DNA of 64,000 nt. It comes from Ariolimax columbianus (taxonomy: Eukaryota > Mollusca > Gastropoda > Stylommatophora > Arionidae). Below, one piece after another: positions 23,488-34,976 of the stretch (within the stretch, counting starts at the first letter, position 1; every line of letters starts with the position of its first letter). The stretch lies in the NCBI GenBank assembly GCA_036924085.1, contig JAVGWX010000008.1:56322814-56386813 (forward strand), written 5' to 3'. Below the pieces are notes generated by a model. The model searched no databases, had not been told where the DNA came from, and saw only the letters and a list, made by a program, of their open reading frames with translations. Made by a program: the position numbers and the translations under genes.

Positions 23488-26400
23488 TCATATCACAGTC
23501 TGTCTGAAAGAAACTATTTCCTTTGCCAAATATCCCGCATCCACCACAGTCACACCCAGGCACTCCTGGATATCCTGGTACCATCGTCTTCTTGGTCTAC
23601 CCCTTCCTCTTTTGCCTGGCACCATACCTTCCATCACTGTTCTCTCAAGACCGCTGTGTCTCTTGATGTGACCAAAGTATTTACATTTTCTGGCCATAAT
23701 GGCATTGATAAATAAGTTCTTCTCTGTGCTCAACTCTTGCCGAATGTCTACATTTGTCTTTTTCTCCATCTAGGGTATTCTGGTGATTTTTCCGTAACAT
23801 TTTAACTAGAAGGATTCGATTCTTTGTCTAGAAGTTTTGGTAATCGTCCATGATTCGCAGTCATTAAGCATTCACATGAAAAACACAGGCTCTAAAGACT
23901 TTTACTTTTGTCGTTTTGTTGGTGCTCTGCCATAATTTCTTGAGGTTGTTCAGTCTCTGCATTGCCAAGGCTATTCTTCTTCTGATTTCTCTCGATCAGT
24001 CGCCATTCTTGTTAATTCTGTAGCCTAGATTTTCAAAATGTGTGACCTGATCTATTTCCTCACCACCCACTGTAAATTTATGCTGATATTGTGTTTTTTT
24101 CGGTGGTCATTATCTTTGTTTTGTGTATGTTTATGAACAGGTTTTGATCTTTACTGTGTCTATTTACAGCATAAATTAGCTGTTCTAGCCGTTCTGCACT
24201 TTTTGATAGTATCACTGTGTGGTCTGTGTATCGTAACTCTGGAATCTCGTACCATCCAATCGTAAATGTATCAAAACTGTCAATGTTCTCGTCTTCTCTA
24301 ACATTTCTCATTACACATTCCACATATATGTTGTATAGATAAGGTGAGAGGATACATCCCTGTCTTACTCCCTTTTGTACTGCAAACCTGATGTTTGCCC
24401 AGATACTCGGAAAGCGGCTCATTAATCTTGGTATAATGTTTCAATGAGATGTATAATGTGCACAGGAAACCCCATTTCTTTCATGATGTTCCACAGATTT
24501 TGATGTTTTACCGTATCAAATGCCTTGGTGAAATCAATGAAACATGTGGGCAGGTCTACATTAAACTCTCTACATTTTTCATAGATATTCGTCATATTGA
24601 ATATGTAGTCGAAAGGAAAAGACAAAACAGATCCAAATGGATACAGGCCTATCAGCCTACTGAGCTGTGTCGACAAACTGATGGAACGTATGATAAACAC
24701 CAGACTGATGTGGCATCTGGAAGAAAAACGCATATTAATTCCACAGCACGCAGGCTTTAGAGAGCACAGATCCACTGAGGATCAGGTCATCCTCATAGCC
24801 AAGGAAATAGAAGAAGATGCCTACCAGGAACAGAAACACACAGTAGCGGTTTGGGTGGACCTGGAAAAGGCATTTGACGAAGTCTGGAAAGATGGACTTA
24901 GAGACAAGCTAAGAAGAAGTGAAGTGTGTGGGAAAATGTATAAGTGGATCAACCACTACCTCAAAAACAGAACGGCCAGAGTTCAAGAACAAGGGCAGAT
25001 GAGCAAAAAGGTGACACTTGAGCAGGGAGTACCCCAAGGAGGAGTACTGTCACCCACACTCTTCCTGGTGTATATAAATGACATTACAGAGAATATACCA
25101 AGGAGAGTCCATAGCGCAATGTTTGCAGACGATCTGGCTATGTGGACCTCTGAAAAGAATCTCACCATAGCATGAAATCGGATGCATCAGGCCCTAACAT
25201 CGCTGGAAGAGTTGGCGAACTCATGGCTGGTAAAAATAAACGAGGAAAAAACTACATGTACAATATTCTCGCTATCAATCAAACCCCAAAACACCAAATT
25301 AAGTCTAAACGGCAAATACCTGCATCCAAACGACAACCCAAACTACCTGGGAGTCACATTTGATCGGCGCATGACATGGACAAGTCAGATCGAGAGAAAC
25401 CGAATGAGAGCCGCAGAAAGAATGGCAATCATGAGGAAACTTGCTGGCACAAGCTGGGGAGCAGACGAAAGTATACTAAAGAAACTGTACACTGGAAGAG
25501 TGAGACCAGTTCTCGAGTATGGCATTGCGGCATGGACAACAGCAGCAAAGGCGAACTTCGATAAAACTAGCAAACTCCAAAACCAAGCCATGAGAGTTAT
25601 AACAGGAGACATGAAGTCAACGCCAATTTGTAGAATTTGAAAAGATTACAAAACTGCAATCCATGACCGACAGAAGAGACTGCAGAGCCCAGCTGCAATC
25701 AGAAAAACTCAGAAGACTGACTAACCATCCAATGCCCCAAGACTAAACAATTTCGGAAATGGGAAACTAAAGCGAAGAAACTTTGCAGAAATAGCCAAAG
25801 CAAAGATGCACGAAAACCCCATCCCTACTGTACGACAACCTACCTGGAGGCAGCATATATTTCCAGAGGTGGTAGAAAATATACCAGGTATTGGAAACAA
25901 AAACTGCCAGTCAGAAAAAGAAAGAAGAGATACTACCCTGAGTTATATAACGGAAAACTGTCCAAGCATGGACTGGACTCATGCATACACCGACGTTTCC
26001 GTAACAAACACAACACAGAACGGAGGGGCAGGAGCATTTCTGAACCTACCAAATGGCAGAAAAATAACAATGTAATTCGCTACTGGAAAATACACAAGCA
26101 ATTTCAGAGCTGAGGCAGAGGCACTGAGGGCGGCAGTGGAAGAAATGGTGACAGGTAAAAGGAATGAAAGCCACATAGTCCTGCTTACAGATGCTCTGGC
26201 CGAAGTCACAGCACTGAAAAGCCAGAAAAATACTGAACTTAATGATTTAAGAGCAGAACTCTGCCAACTATGCCAGCAGTCTGCCCCAAAAAGGGTAGTG
26301 GTGCAGTGGGTTCCATCTCACTGCAACATCCAAGGCAACGAGGAGGCAGACAGACTGGCAAAAAAAGGTGCAAAACTACCACAACCAGATACTAGTATGA

Positions 26401-27220
26401 CATACGCATAGTCAAAACGGCTTATTAGAGCTAGATACATGACCAAATGGGAAACCGAACATACTGGCTACACCAAAAACGATGCCTATTACCAGCTGAA
26501 CAGAAGAGAGCAGGTCGTGGTCTTCAGACTTCGCACTGGCGACAATAGACTGAGGTACCACCTATCCAACAAATTGAAGATAGGTGGAACCGACGAATGC
26601 CCGTGTGGTACCGGGAAAATGACTGCAAAACTGCCCAACATTCGAGGATCAGAGAGAGCAGATGTGGCCATCACCAGTGGCAACACTAGACAAGCTCTAT
26701 GGCAGTGTCGACAGCCTCAGGATGACCGCTGCCTTTTTCGAAAAAATAATGGTTACTGTCTGACTGCGTACGATGAAGAAGAAGAAGAAGAAGAATATGT
26801 AGTCCCTGGTCCCTTTGTCTTTTCTAAAACCTATTTCGATCACGGGAATTTCAGATTCAAATGTTTTCTCTATCCTTCTTAATAGGATCCGCAAGAGTAT
26901 CTTGCTAGCGTATTTGATTATCGCGATAGTTTGGTAGTTTGTGCACAGCTTTAGATTGCCTTTTTTGGGGAGAGGAATATAAATTGATTTCTTCATGCTT
27001 CTATCCACTCTGCGCTGTGCCATATCCGTTTACGCAGATTGTGATAAATCGAACACTGGTCTCCCCTCCTGCTTGTAATAGCTCTGCTTGGATATCATCA
27101 CATCCTATCTTGTTGCTGTATATTTTCTATGTCCTTACACGTGTCCAGTATATATCTTCTTTTATCTTTTCTTTATTCTCGTCTATATTTTCTTGCACAG
27201 TTTTTGGGACCAATGACACG
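23488..27220 (-). pseudogene. RTE/CR1-like LINE, interrupted by a truncated I-like LINE
   Basis: Minus-strand RT fragments: KSIYIPLPKKGNLK...YASKILLRILLRR and GFRKDKGTRDYI (27023-26805), continuing across the insertion to FNMTNIYEKC...CFIDFTKAFDTVKH (24598-24422), then KGVRQGCILSPYLYNIYVE (24422-24078). A C-terminal segment with KCKYFGHIKRH and GKRGRGRPRRRWYQDI lies at 23769-23488. Removing the insertion and one 12-bp duplication restores the frame exactly between DYI and FNM. Several stops remain. The part from 23761 to 27220 is present again in the right-hand repeat (34660-38119), but the C-terminal 23488-23760 is not. Confidence 0.85.
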
Positions 27221-27495
27221 TAAAGAAACTATCAATGACATCTGAGTTTTGCTAGAGAAATCTAAAGCAATTAATGGTATTACAAGATAGTCTCTGTTCT
27301 GGAATTAGCATGGCAGTAAATGTAGAGTTAGAACAAAGCACACACAGGATTTGGAAACAAACACAAATGTAGCGGGTAGAAGTAAAGATCACAATTGATG
27401 AAGGTCAGAGCATAGTGTATTTGTATTGGAAATATGTTTTCCACAGAGCGATCAACAGATTTGTTGATTGATTAATTGAGTTGGTTGATTGATTT
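23761..27495 (+). repeat. Long direct repeat X, left copy (3,735 bp)
   Basis: Starts at TTTCTCCATCTAGGG and ends at TTGGTTGATTGATTT. It is repeated at 34660-38394 with a constant offset of 10,899 bp. Differences noticed: 23968/34867, 25213/36112, 25832/36731 and 27131/38030. The repeat ends exactly where the (TTC)n tail of LINE copy 2 begins. It cuts through the middle of the RTE/CR1-like element, so its ends are not transposon ends. Confidence 0.95.
24611..26792 (+). mobile_element. 5'-truncated I-like LINE relative with target-site duplication
   Basis: Plus-strand remnant of the same LINE family as copies 1-4. It starts in the RT domain (GKDKTDPNGY, motif NGYRPISLLS), followed by VWVDLEKAFDEVWK, VPQGGVLSPTLF and MFADDLAMW. 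RNase H remnants (AYTDVSVTNTTQ, with the motif's G changed to V) and an EEADRL segment follow, ending with a stop and (GAA)n tail. Stops interrupt it after NLTIA, in RNase H and elsewhere, and frameshifts are present near the C-terminus. GAATATGTAGTC at 24599-24610 and 26793-26804 is a 12-bp duplication. It is an ordinary truncated LINE insertion, older than the flanking duplication that copied it. Confidence 0.92.
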
Positions 27496-27519
27496 CTTCT
27501 TCTTCTTCTGCGTACACAG

Positions 27520-30500
27520 TCAGACAGTAACCATTATTTTTTCGAAAAAAGCGGCGGTCATCCTGAGACTCTCGCCACTACCATAGAGCTTGTCTTGCAG
27601 TTCCACTGGCAATGGCCACATCTGCTCTCTCTGATCCTCGTATGTCGGGCAGTTCTGCAGCAGATGTTCAGTGGTCATTTTACCAGTACCGCACGGGCAT
27701 TCGTCGGTACACCCTATCTTCAATTTGTTGAAGAGGTGGTACCTCAGTCTGTTGTGGCCAGTGCGAAGTCTGAAGACAACGACCTGCTCTCTTCGGTTCA
27801 ACTGGTAATAGGCATCGTTTTTGGTGTAACCAGTATGTTCGGTTTCCCATTTGGACATGTACCTGGCTTTGATAAGCCGTTTTGACTCTTCGTACGTCAT
27901 ACTGGTATCTATTTGTGGTAGCCTTGCACCTTCTTTTGCCAGTCTGTCTGCCTCCTCGTTGCCTTGGATGTTGCAGTGTGACGGAACCCACTGTACCACT
28001 ACCCTTTTTGGTGCGGACTGTTGGCACAGTTTTCAGAGTGCTGCTCTTAAGTCATTAAGCTCAGTGTTTTTCTGGCTTTTTAGCGCTGTGACTACTTCGA
28101 GAGCATCTGTCAGCAGGACTATATGGCTCTCATTTTCACTGTGTGTTGCCATTTCTTCCACTGCCGCCCTCAGTGCCTCTGCCTCTGCTCTGAAATTGCT
28201 CGTGTACTTACCAGTAGCGAATGACAGTGTTATTTTTCTGCCATTTGGTAGGTTCAGGAATGCTCCTGCCCCTCCGTTCTGTGTAGTGTTTGTTACAGAA
28301 CCGTCGGTGTATGCATGGGTCCAGTCCATGCTTGGGTAGCTTTTCGTTATGAAGCTTAGGGTAGTGTCTCTCCTTTCTTTTTCGGTCTGGCAGTTTTTGT
28401 TTGCAATACCTGGTATATTTTCTACCACCTCTGGAAATATATCCTGCCTCCAAGTAGGTTTTCGAACAGTATTGATGGGTTTTGGTGTTGTTAGTGCGTT
28501 TATGGGATCTTCGTGCATCTTTGCTTTGGCTATTTCTGCAAAGTTTCTCCGCTTTAGTTTCCCAGTTCCCAGATTGCTTAGCCTCTGGTACATTGGATGG
28601 TCCGTCAGTCTTCGGAGTTTCTCTGACTGCAGCTGGGCTCTGCAGTCTCTTCTGTCGGTCATGGATTGCAGTTTTGTAATCTTTTCAAGTTCTACAATTG
28701 GCGTTGACTTCATGCCACCTGTTATGATTCTCATGGCTTGGTTTTGAAGTTTGTTAACTTTATCGAAGTTCGCCTTCGCTGCTGTGGTCCATGCCGCGAT
28801 GCCATACTCGAGAACTGGTCTCACTCTTCCAGTGTACAGTTTCTTTAGTATGCCTTCGTCTGCTCCCCAGTTTGTGCCAGCAAGTTTCCTCATGATCGCC
28901 ATTCTTTCTCTGGCTTTCATTCGGTTTCTCTCAATCTGACTTTTCCATGTCATGCGCCGATCAAATGTGACTCCCAGATAGGTTGGGTTGTCGTTTGGCT
29001 GCAGGATTTTGCCATTTAGGCTTAGTTTGGTACTTTGGGGTTTTAATGAGAGCGAGAATATTGTGCACGTGGTTTTCTCCTCGTTTATTTTGACCAGCCA
29101 TGAGTTCGCCCACTCTTCCAGCGATGTTAGGGCCGTTTGCATCCGATTTCTTGCTATGGTGAGATTCTTTTCAGAGGTCCACATAGCCAGATCGTCTGCA
29201 AACATTGAGCTATGGACTCTTCTTGGTATATTCTCTGTAATATCGTTTATATATACCAGGAAGAGTGTGGGTGACAGTACTCCCCCTTGGGGTACTCCCT
29301 GCTCGAGTGTCACCTTTTTGCTCATCTGCCCTTGTACTTGGACTCTGGCCGTTCTTTGTTTGAGGTAGTGGTTGATCCACTTGTACATCTTCCCACAAAC
29401 ATCACTTCTTCTTAGCTTGACTCTAAGTCCATCCTTCCAGACTTTGTCAAATGCCTTTTCCAGATCCACCCAAACAGCTACTGTGTGTTTCTGTGCCTGG
29501 TAGGCATCTTCTATCTCTTGGGCTATGAGGATGACCTGGTCCTCAGTGGATCTGTGCTGTCTAAAGCCGGCTTGCTGTGGAATTAGTATTCGTTTTTCTT
29601 CCAGATGCCACATCAGTCTGGTGTTTATCATCCGTTCCATCAGCTTGCCGACACAGCTCAGTAGGCTTATGGGCCTGTATCCATTCGGATCTGTTTTGTC
29701 CTTTCCTGTTTTTGGTACTGGTACCAGTATTGCATCTTTCCATGCCTGGGGTACAATACCCCTTTTCCAGCTTTGGTTCAGGACTGATAGTAGTTTTTTC
29801 TTCGCTGTTTGGCCCAGCCCCATCAGCATTTCGTTTGTTATCCCGTCTTTTCCGGGAGATTTCCTTCTCTTTAGTGTTCTCATAGCCTCTTCCATTTCGC
29901 GCATTGTTAGTTTGGCCATCATGTGCTCTTCAGGAGCCGTATTCATGTTTTCGTGCCCCTTTAGCTCTTCGCTAATGTCTGTATGCTTATCTGCAGGGAC
30001 CTCGATGTGGTTTGCTCTGGCATAGTGATCGACAAAGGCGTTTGCGGCTTTCTTACCTGTGATCAAGTTCTCGCCTTGCTTGATAGTAATTTGTTTATTT
30101 GACGGGGTTTCGTCGTTCATGGCTCTGACTAGCTTCCATAGCTTGTTCCCTTCTTTGTCCAGGTTTAAACTTTCCGTTTTATTTTTCCAACTTTCTCTTG
30201 CTGTTTGCTTGAGAGTATGTTTGTACTTCGCCGCGGCGGCTTTGAGGGCGATGTTTGCCTCCACGGATTTTTCTCGTTCTGCCATGTTCCTAGCAATTGT
30301 TACTGCATCTTCCACTTTCTGTAACTCATCATTCCAGTAGGGCTTATAGTTTTTCCTAGCTCCTCTTGGGATGGTTTCAGTGGCGGCTTGCATTATTGCC
30401 TTGCTTAGGCTCTCTACCATGGGCTTCATTTTGGTGTTTCGTGTGTTGATGGTTTCACACAGCCCATCTGTCAGGATTGCAAATCTGTCCCAGTCGGCTC

Positions 30501-31428
30501 GTTTGTAATTCCAACGTGGGAGCGGTTTTGTTTCCTGTGGGCCTACTTCCATGTCAATGGTTAGCCTGATCGGCCTGTGGTCGCTACCTGCCAGTTGGTT
30601 TAGCACCTGGCGGTCTATTTTATAGTGTATGTCCTGTGTGGAGAAGGCCAAATCTGGAGTCGAGGTGGTATGCCATGTTCTTGAATAGAAGCTAGGGCTG
30701 TCCTCCGGCCTATTGATTAGGGAGAGATTTGCATCTATCTCCCAATCTTCCACTTCGTCACCTCTGCTGTCTGTGTCAGAGTATCCCCATCTCTCCGAGT
30801 GGCTGTTGAAATCTCCAACCACTATGCAGTTGGAGTCTCTGACCTCCATACTCGAGAGCGATAGGTCTCTGTTTGGTGGTCCGTACAGATTGAAAATGCG
30901 GAGCTTCGTCTCTTGAGCCATTATGTCAACTCCTACAATTTCTGCTTGTCCGGTGTGATTGACAGGTACCGCGCTACTCGGTATGCTGTTTCTGGTCAGT
31001 ATCAGGACCCCTCTTTTGTGGCCTTCTCTATCTAGACGGAAAGTCTGGTATCCTCTGATTGAGAATTTATGGTTATTGTTGAGGTGCGTTTCCTGGATAC
31101 ATGCCACGTCAATCTTACCTTCATGCAGGTGATGTGTTAGGGAAAGTTTTTTGTTAATGACTCCCTCCGCATTCCACTGTAATATTCTGAGGGTCTTGAA
31201 GTTTTGGCCAATAGTCGTTTCCCCATAGCCATGTGCCTTGACTCCACGACACATGGGTGGGTGACCACCAGTAGTCAAGGGTGGGCCCCTTCGAGGCGTG
31301 GGGCCCGGCGCTATCGCTGCCTGGCGGGTCTCCTCAGGATGAGCGCCATACGTTTTTCGAATAGGTTGTGCTGCCATCATTCTGTGATTTACGTTGCACT
31401 GTTTTGTTAGGCTTGCGGCCCCGTGCAT
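27520..31428 (-). pseudogene. LINE ORF2, copy 2: full length with one in-frame TGA in RNase H
   Basis: Reading frame of 1,131 codons, then TGA (28033-28035), then 170 further codons in the same frame to the natural stop. Endonuclease spans about residues 80-292 (QWNAEG 84-89, QET 112-114, GDFNSH 205-210, SDH 282-284). RT spans about 520-800 (VDLEKAFD with D655, VPQGGVLSP 712-720, FADD 743-746). RNase H lies from about 1035 (D1042, E1082, D1108). The TGA replaces a Cys codon (TGC in copy 1) and separates the third RNase H acidic residue from the EEAD segment and the C-terminal Cys-His motif. Endonuclease and RT could still be made. It is probably an inherited nonsense mutation, since copy 4 shares it. 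Confidence 0.9.
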
Positions 31429-31575
31429 CCGATTTCAACAGGCGTTTCTGTAGGGATGCCCTCCTTAGCCTTTGGCTGTCCCCAGCCTATCTGCAAGGCA
31501 GCAGTTGTTTACGATCAGAGTTTTCTCTCCTATGGAAGTTGTCTTACCAGACTATCGAGTCTTCACTACTCGTGT

Positions 31576-31957
31576 CTATAGGGTGCAATGATGGTATGTG
31601 ATATATGAGATGGACTGGTTTACCCGGAAGAGAGGCAGTCCAGTGTGTCTGTATCCCAGGATCGTCACGTCCTGCCAGAAACGTAGCATTTGCATGTGAG
31701 TGGGGTATCTCTTTTTCCCTTTATTTTCTTGGCTTCTATGCAGGGATGGTACGCCTAGCATTCCCCGCCACCTGGGGTGTTGACACAGTGGGGCAGGTGT
31801 GCAATGTCCGCTGGTCTGCATCTCTTCTGCGTCCAGCATGATAGTTATGGCTGATAACGTACAGAGGTAGATATCGTAACCGGAGTGCATTTAGCCAGAG
31901 GACAAGCCTGGTAATGTCGCAGAGATGTTGATCGCCTGGTGTGCGGACAACTCTCAT
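31576..31957 (-). pseudogene. Leader reading frame (132-codon type), frameshifted, copy 2
   Basis: Same frame as 5547-5945 and 55429-55827, but a 2-bp deletion near 31848 (within GATAGTTATGGC) splits it into overlapping pieces. This shows that loss of the frame has been tolerated in one otherwise well-preserved copy, weakening the case that it encodes an essential protein. Confidence 0.4.
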
Positions 31958-32136
31958 GGTCAGTGGTTGAGTCTTGACAGTTCACAGTGTGGTGGCTGCT
32001 CTACTGTTTTCGACACCCCGACCAGGTTCTAAGTCTTTGGTTGGTGTTTTTCGCACCCCATCGCCGTATAGGGTGAGTATCAAGCAGTTTTCCGCCCGCT
32101 TTGATTTGCGGGCGGCAAGGACCTCTTACTGTGGCT

Positions 32137-32400
32137 CTACCTGATAGGGCTGGGGCGCAAGCCCCAGGTCCCGAGCATGTAGGAGCCTCCCATTGCAGTG
32201 GTGCTGAGATTTTGGGCGGGATTGCGGCTTTCAAGGGTTCGGCCGTAATCCCCCACATGGTAGCCTCGCGCCCTTGGCTTATCAGCCTGGTACGTGAACC
32301 AAAGTGTCTGCGGCTCCTCTCGATTTGAGCTGGTTTTCCGTAGCAACGCCCTGTCATTTGTAGGGTAAAACTGACCTGTCTTCAGATCTATTTCCAGCAC
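32137..32400 (-). CDS. Conserved leader reading frame, 87 codons, copy 2
   Basis: Counterpart of 6124-6390 and 54984-55250, one codon shorter through a 3-bp deletion after MLEID. Basic, no recognised domain, uncertain coding status. Confidence 0.3.
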   Translation of the reverse strand: MLEIDLKTGQFYPTNDRALLRKTSSNREEPQTLWFTYQADKPRARGYHVGDYGRTLESRNPAQNLSTTAMGGSYMLGTWGLRPSPIR

Positions 32401-32982
32401 CCGTTCACTATTTGGTCAGACGAATTTATTGAGGGCTTTTGTTTGTCAATGACCAGGTATTTGAAATCTGCGGAGTTAAACACGATTTCCGTAGCGTTCT
32501 TTCATTTGAGCTGACTTGTCGTCCGTGAGTCTAATACCAGCGTACGTTCATTATTAGACCCAAACGGCAGTGCTCTCAATTTGTCAGTTGTTCTACAGTA
32601 TTGGCGTGTTCAGTCTAATTAAGCCGCAGGTTCCACACCTGGTGGTGCCCTTCCGTCAATTCCCTTAGCGAGACAATCAAGTTTCTTAAAGGGTAGCCCC
32701 AAAGATTTTCGAGGGTCTAATTCCAGCACATGTTCTCTATTAGACCCCACTAAGGTGTACTTTTTGATAGTCATTCTGCAGTATTGGCGTGGTAAGTTAA
32801 CTTAGGTCTCAGGCTCCACTCCTGATAGTGCTCTTCCGTCAATTCCTTTATCAAACACTGGATGCAGACAAAACCGAGCCACAGGGGACATAACCCCAGA
32901 TTTCTGGGGGTCTAAGTCCAGCACCAGTTCCATATTAGACTCCAGAAGAGTGGTCTCGGCATGTCAATCATTTCAGTGTTGG
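32350..32982 (-). repeat. Tandem LINE leader: hairpins and 18S-like segments, copy 2
   Basis: Same four hairpins and two 18S-like segments as copy 1, with a few substitutions and small indels. The junction with true 18S is at the same base (after AACACGG), followed by CCAACACTGAAATGATTG as in copy 1 but with one substitution (GACATGCC for GCCATGCC). Confidence 0.85.
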
Positions 32983-33006
32983 CCGTGTTGAGTCAAATTA
33001 AGCCGC

Positions 33007-33055
<49 letters not shown>

Positions 33056-34222
33056 TTTGCAACCATACTTCCCCCGGAACCCAAACACTTTGGTTTCCCG
33101 GAAGCTGCCCGCAGAGTCATCGAAGCAACTCCTGCGGATCGCTAGTCGGCATCGTTTATGGTCAGAACTACGACGGTATCTGATCGTCTTCGCGCCTCTG
33201 ACTTTCGTTCTTGATTAATGAAAACATTCTTGACAAATGCTTTCGCAGTAGCTCGTCTTGCGGCGATCCAAGAATTTCACCTCTAACGCCGCAATACGAT
33301 TGCCCCCGTTTGTCCCTGTTAATCATTACCTCCAGTTCCGAAAACCAACAAAATAGAACCGAGGTCCTATTCCATTATTCCATGCACCATTATTCAGGCA
33401 GCCGAGGCCTGCTTTGAACACTCTAATTTTTTCAAAGTAAACGCGCCGGCCACCCAGGACGCTCAGCGAAGAGCACCCGTGGGAGAGAGCCGGCAGACGG
33501 TAGGGCAGGAGACAACGGGCAGTGAACCGGCGCGAGCCGGACCGCCCGCCTGCGCCTGAGATCCAACTACGAGCTTTTTAACTGCAACAACTTTAATATA
33601 CGCTATTGGAGCTGGAATTACCGCGGCTGCTGGCACCAGACTTGCCCTCCAATAGATCCTCGTTAAAGGGTTTAAAGTGTACTCATTCCAATTACGGGGC
33701 CTCGAAAGAGTCCCGTATTGTTATTTTTCGTCACTACCTCCCCGTGCCGGGAGTGGGTAAGTTGCGCGCCTGCTGCCTTCCTTGGATGTGGTAGCCGTTT
33801 CTTATGCTCCCTCTCCGGAATCGAACCCTGATTCCCCGTTACCCGTTACAAACATGGTAGGCATGTCACGTACCATCGACATTTGATAGGGCAGACATTT
33901 GAAAGATGCGTCGCCGGCACATGAGGCCATGCGATCAGCACAAAGTTATCCAGAGTCACCAATGGGGACGCCGCAACCCCGCGAGGGGAAACGACGATTG
34001 GTTTTGAACTAATAAAAGCGCTCTTTCCGCGAGGGTCGGAGCTTGGTAAGCATGTATTAGCTCTAGAATTGCCACAGTTATCCAAGTAGGATCGTGTCAT
34101 CTAAGGAACCTCGACTGATTTAATGAGCCATTCGCGGTTTCACCGTGAGACAGTGTGAACTTAGACATGCATGGCTTAATCTTTGAGACAAGCATATGAC
34201 TACTGGCAGGATCAACCAGATA
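32983..34222 (-). rRNA. Truncated 18S rRNA (5' two-thirds), copy 2
   Basis: About 1,240 nt of 18S on the minus strand, from TATCTGGTTGATCC (34222) to AACACGG (32983), then LINE leader. Nearly identical to copy 1 and truncated at the same position. Not part of an rDNA array. Confidence 0.93.
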
Positions 34223-34659
34223 TCTGTCGGAGACGTACGTACAGCACACACCGGTCGGCGGAGGAAGGGTGTGTAAAAAGCCTCGCTGGGACGACGGCCG
34301 CAGGGACCGACTGACGGGACGGACGGTTTGTTCCACCCGTCCCTCACTCCGTCGACCTAGGACCGCCTGACAGGGGCCTCCCACACGCACCAGACGACCG
34401 ACCGACCGGGCTCGCTCGAGGAGGGATGGCAGCGCTCTGTGCAGAACGGATCCCAACGACCTCGGCGACGAATTTCACTGGGACTAGAGACACAATTTGG
34501 CCTGCCCTTCTTCTCCGTAGGGAGAACGCAGGGCCTCGAGGCAACGATTCCTGCTTTCCATTTGCCGGTCACAAGCTCTTTGCGAGAGTCGGACCACCAG
34601 CGAGACGTACTGTCGAGCTCTGCTATAAGCCTTAGATAAATCACCACGGACGGACCACG
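34223..34659 (-). other. 5' external transcribed spacer fragment, copy 2
   Basis: Matches the ETS of copy 3 and extends 260 bp further upstream than copy 1, stopping at CCGTCCGTGGTGATTT-side sequence where repeat X begins. Several small GC-rich frames here are fortuitous. Confidence 0.8.
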
Positions 34660-34976
34660 TTTCTCCATCTAGGGTATTCTGGTGATTTTTCCGTAACATT
34701 TTAACTAGAAGGATTCGATTCTTTGTCTAGAAGTTTTGGTAATCGTCCATGATTCGCAGTCATTAAGCATTCACATGAAAAACACAGGCTCTAAAGACTT
34801 TTACTTTTGTCGTTTTGTTGGTGCTCTGCCATAATTTCTTGAGGTTGTTCAGTCTCTGCATTGCCATGGCTATTCTTCTTCTGATTTCTCTCGATCAGTC
34901 GCCATTCTTGTTAATTCTGTAGCCTAGATTTTCAAAATGTGTGACCTGATCTATTTCCTCACCACCCACTGTAAAT

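Larger units (their letters stand above)
27496..34659 (-). mobile_element. 18S rDNA-LINE chimera, copy 2
   Basis: Minus-strand order: ETS (34659-34223), 18S fragment (34222-32983), tandem leader (32982-32350), leader frames, ORF2 (31428-27520), (GAA)n tail to 27496. Same architecture as copy 1, but with 260 bp more ETS. The 5' end at 34659 abuts the start of direct repeat X; the 3' tail abuts the end of the other X copy. It belongs with copy 4 in a subfamily defined by NHRMMAAQPIRKTYGAH near the ORF2 start (copy 2) and a shared in-frame TGA in RNase H. Apart from that stop, ORF2 is continuous, so this is the least damaged copy. Confidence 0.9.

Noticed and set aside
28349..30340. Frames of 126-166 codons antisense to LINE ORF2
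   Set aside because: Shadows of a real coding strand; they recur in every copy only because ORF2 is conserved.
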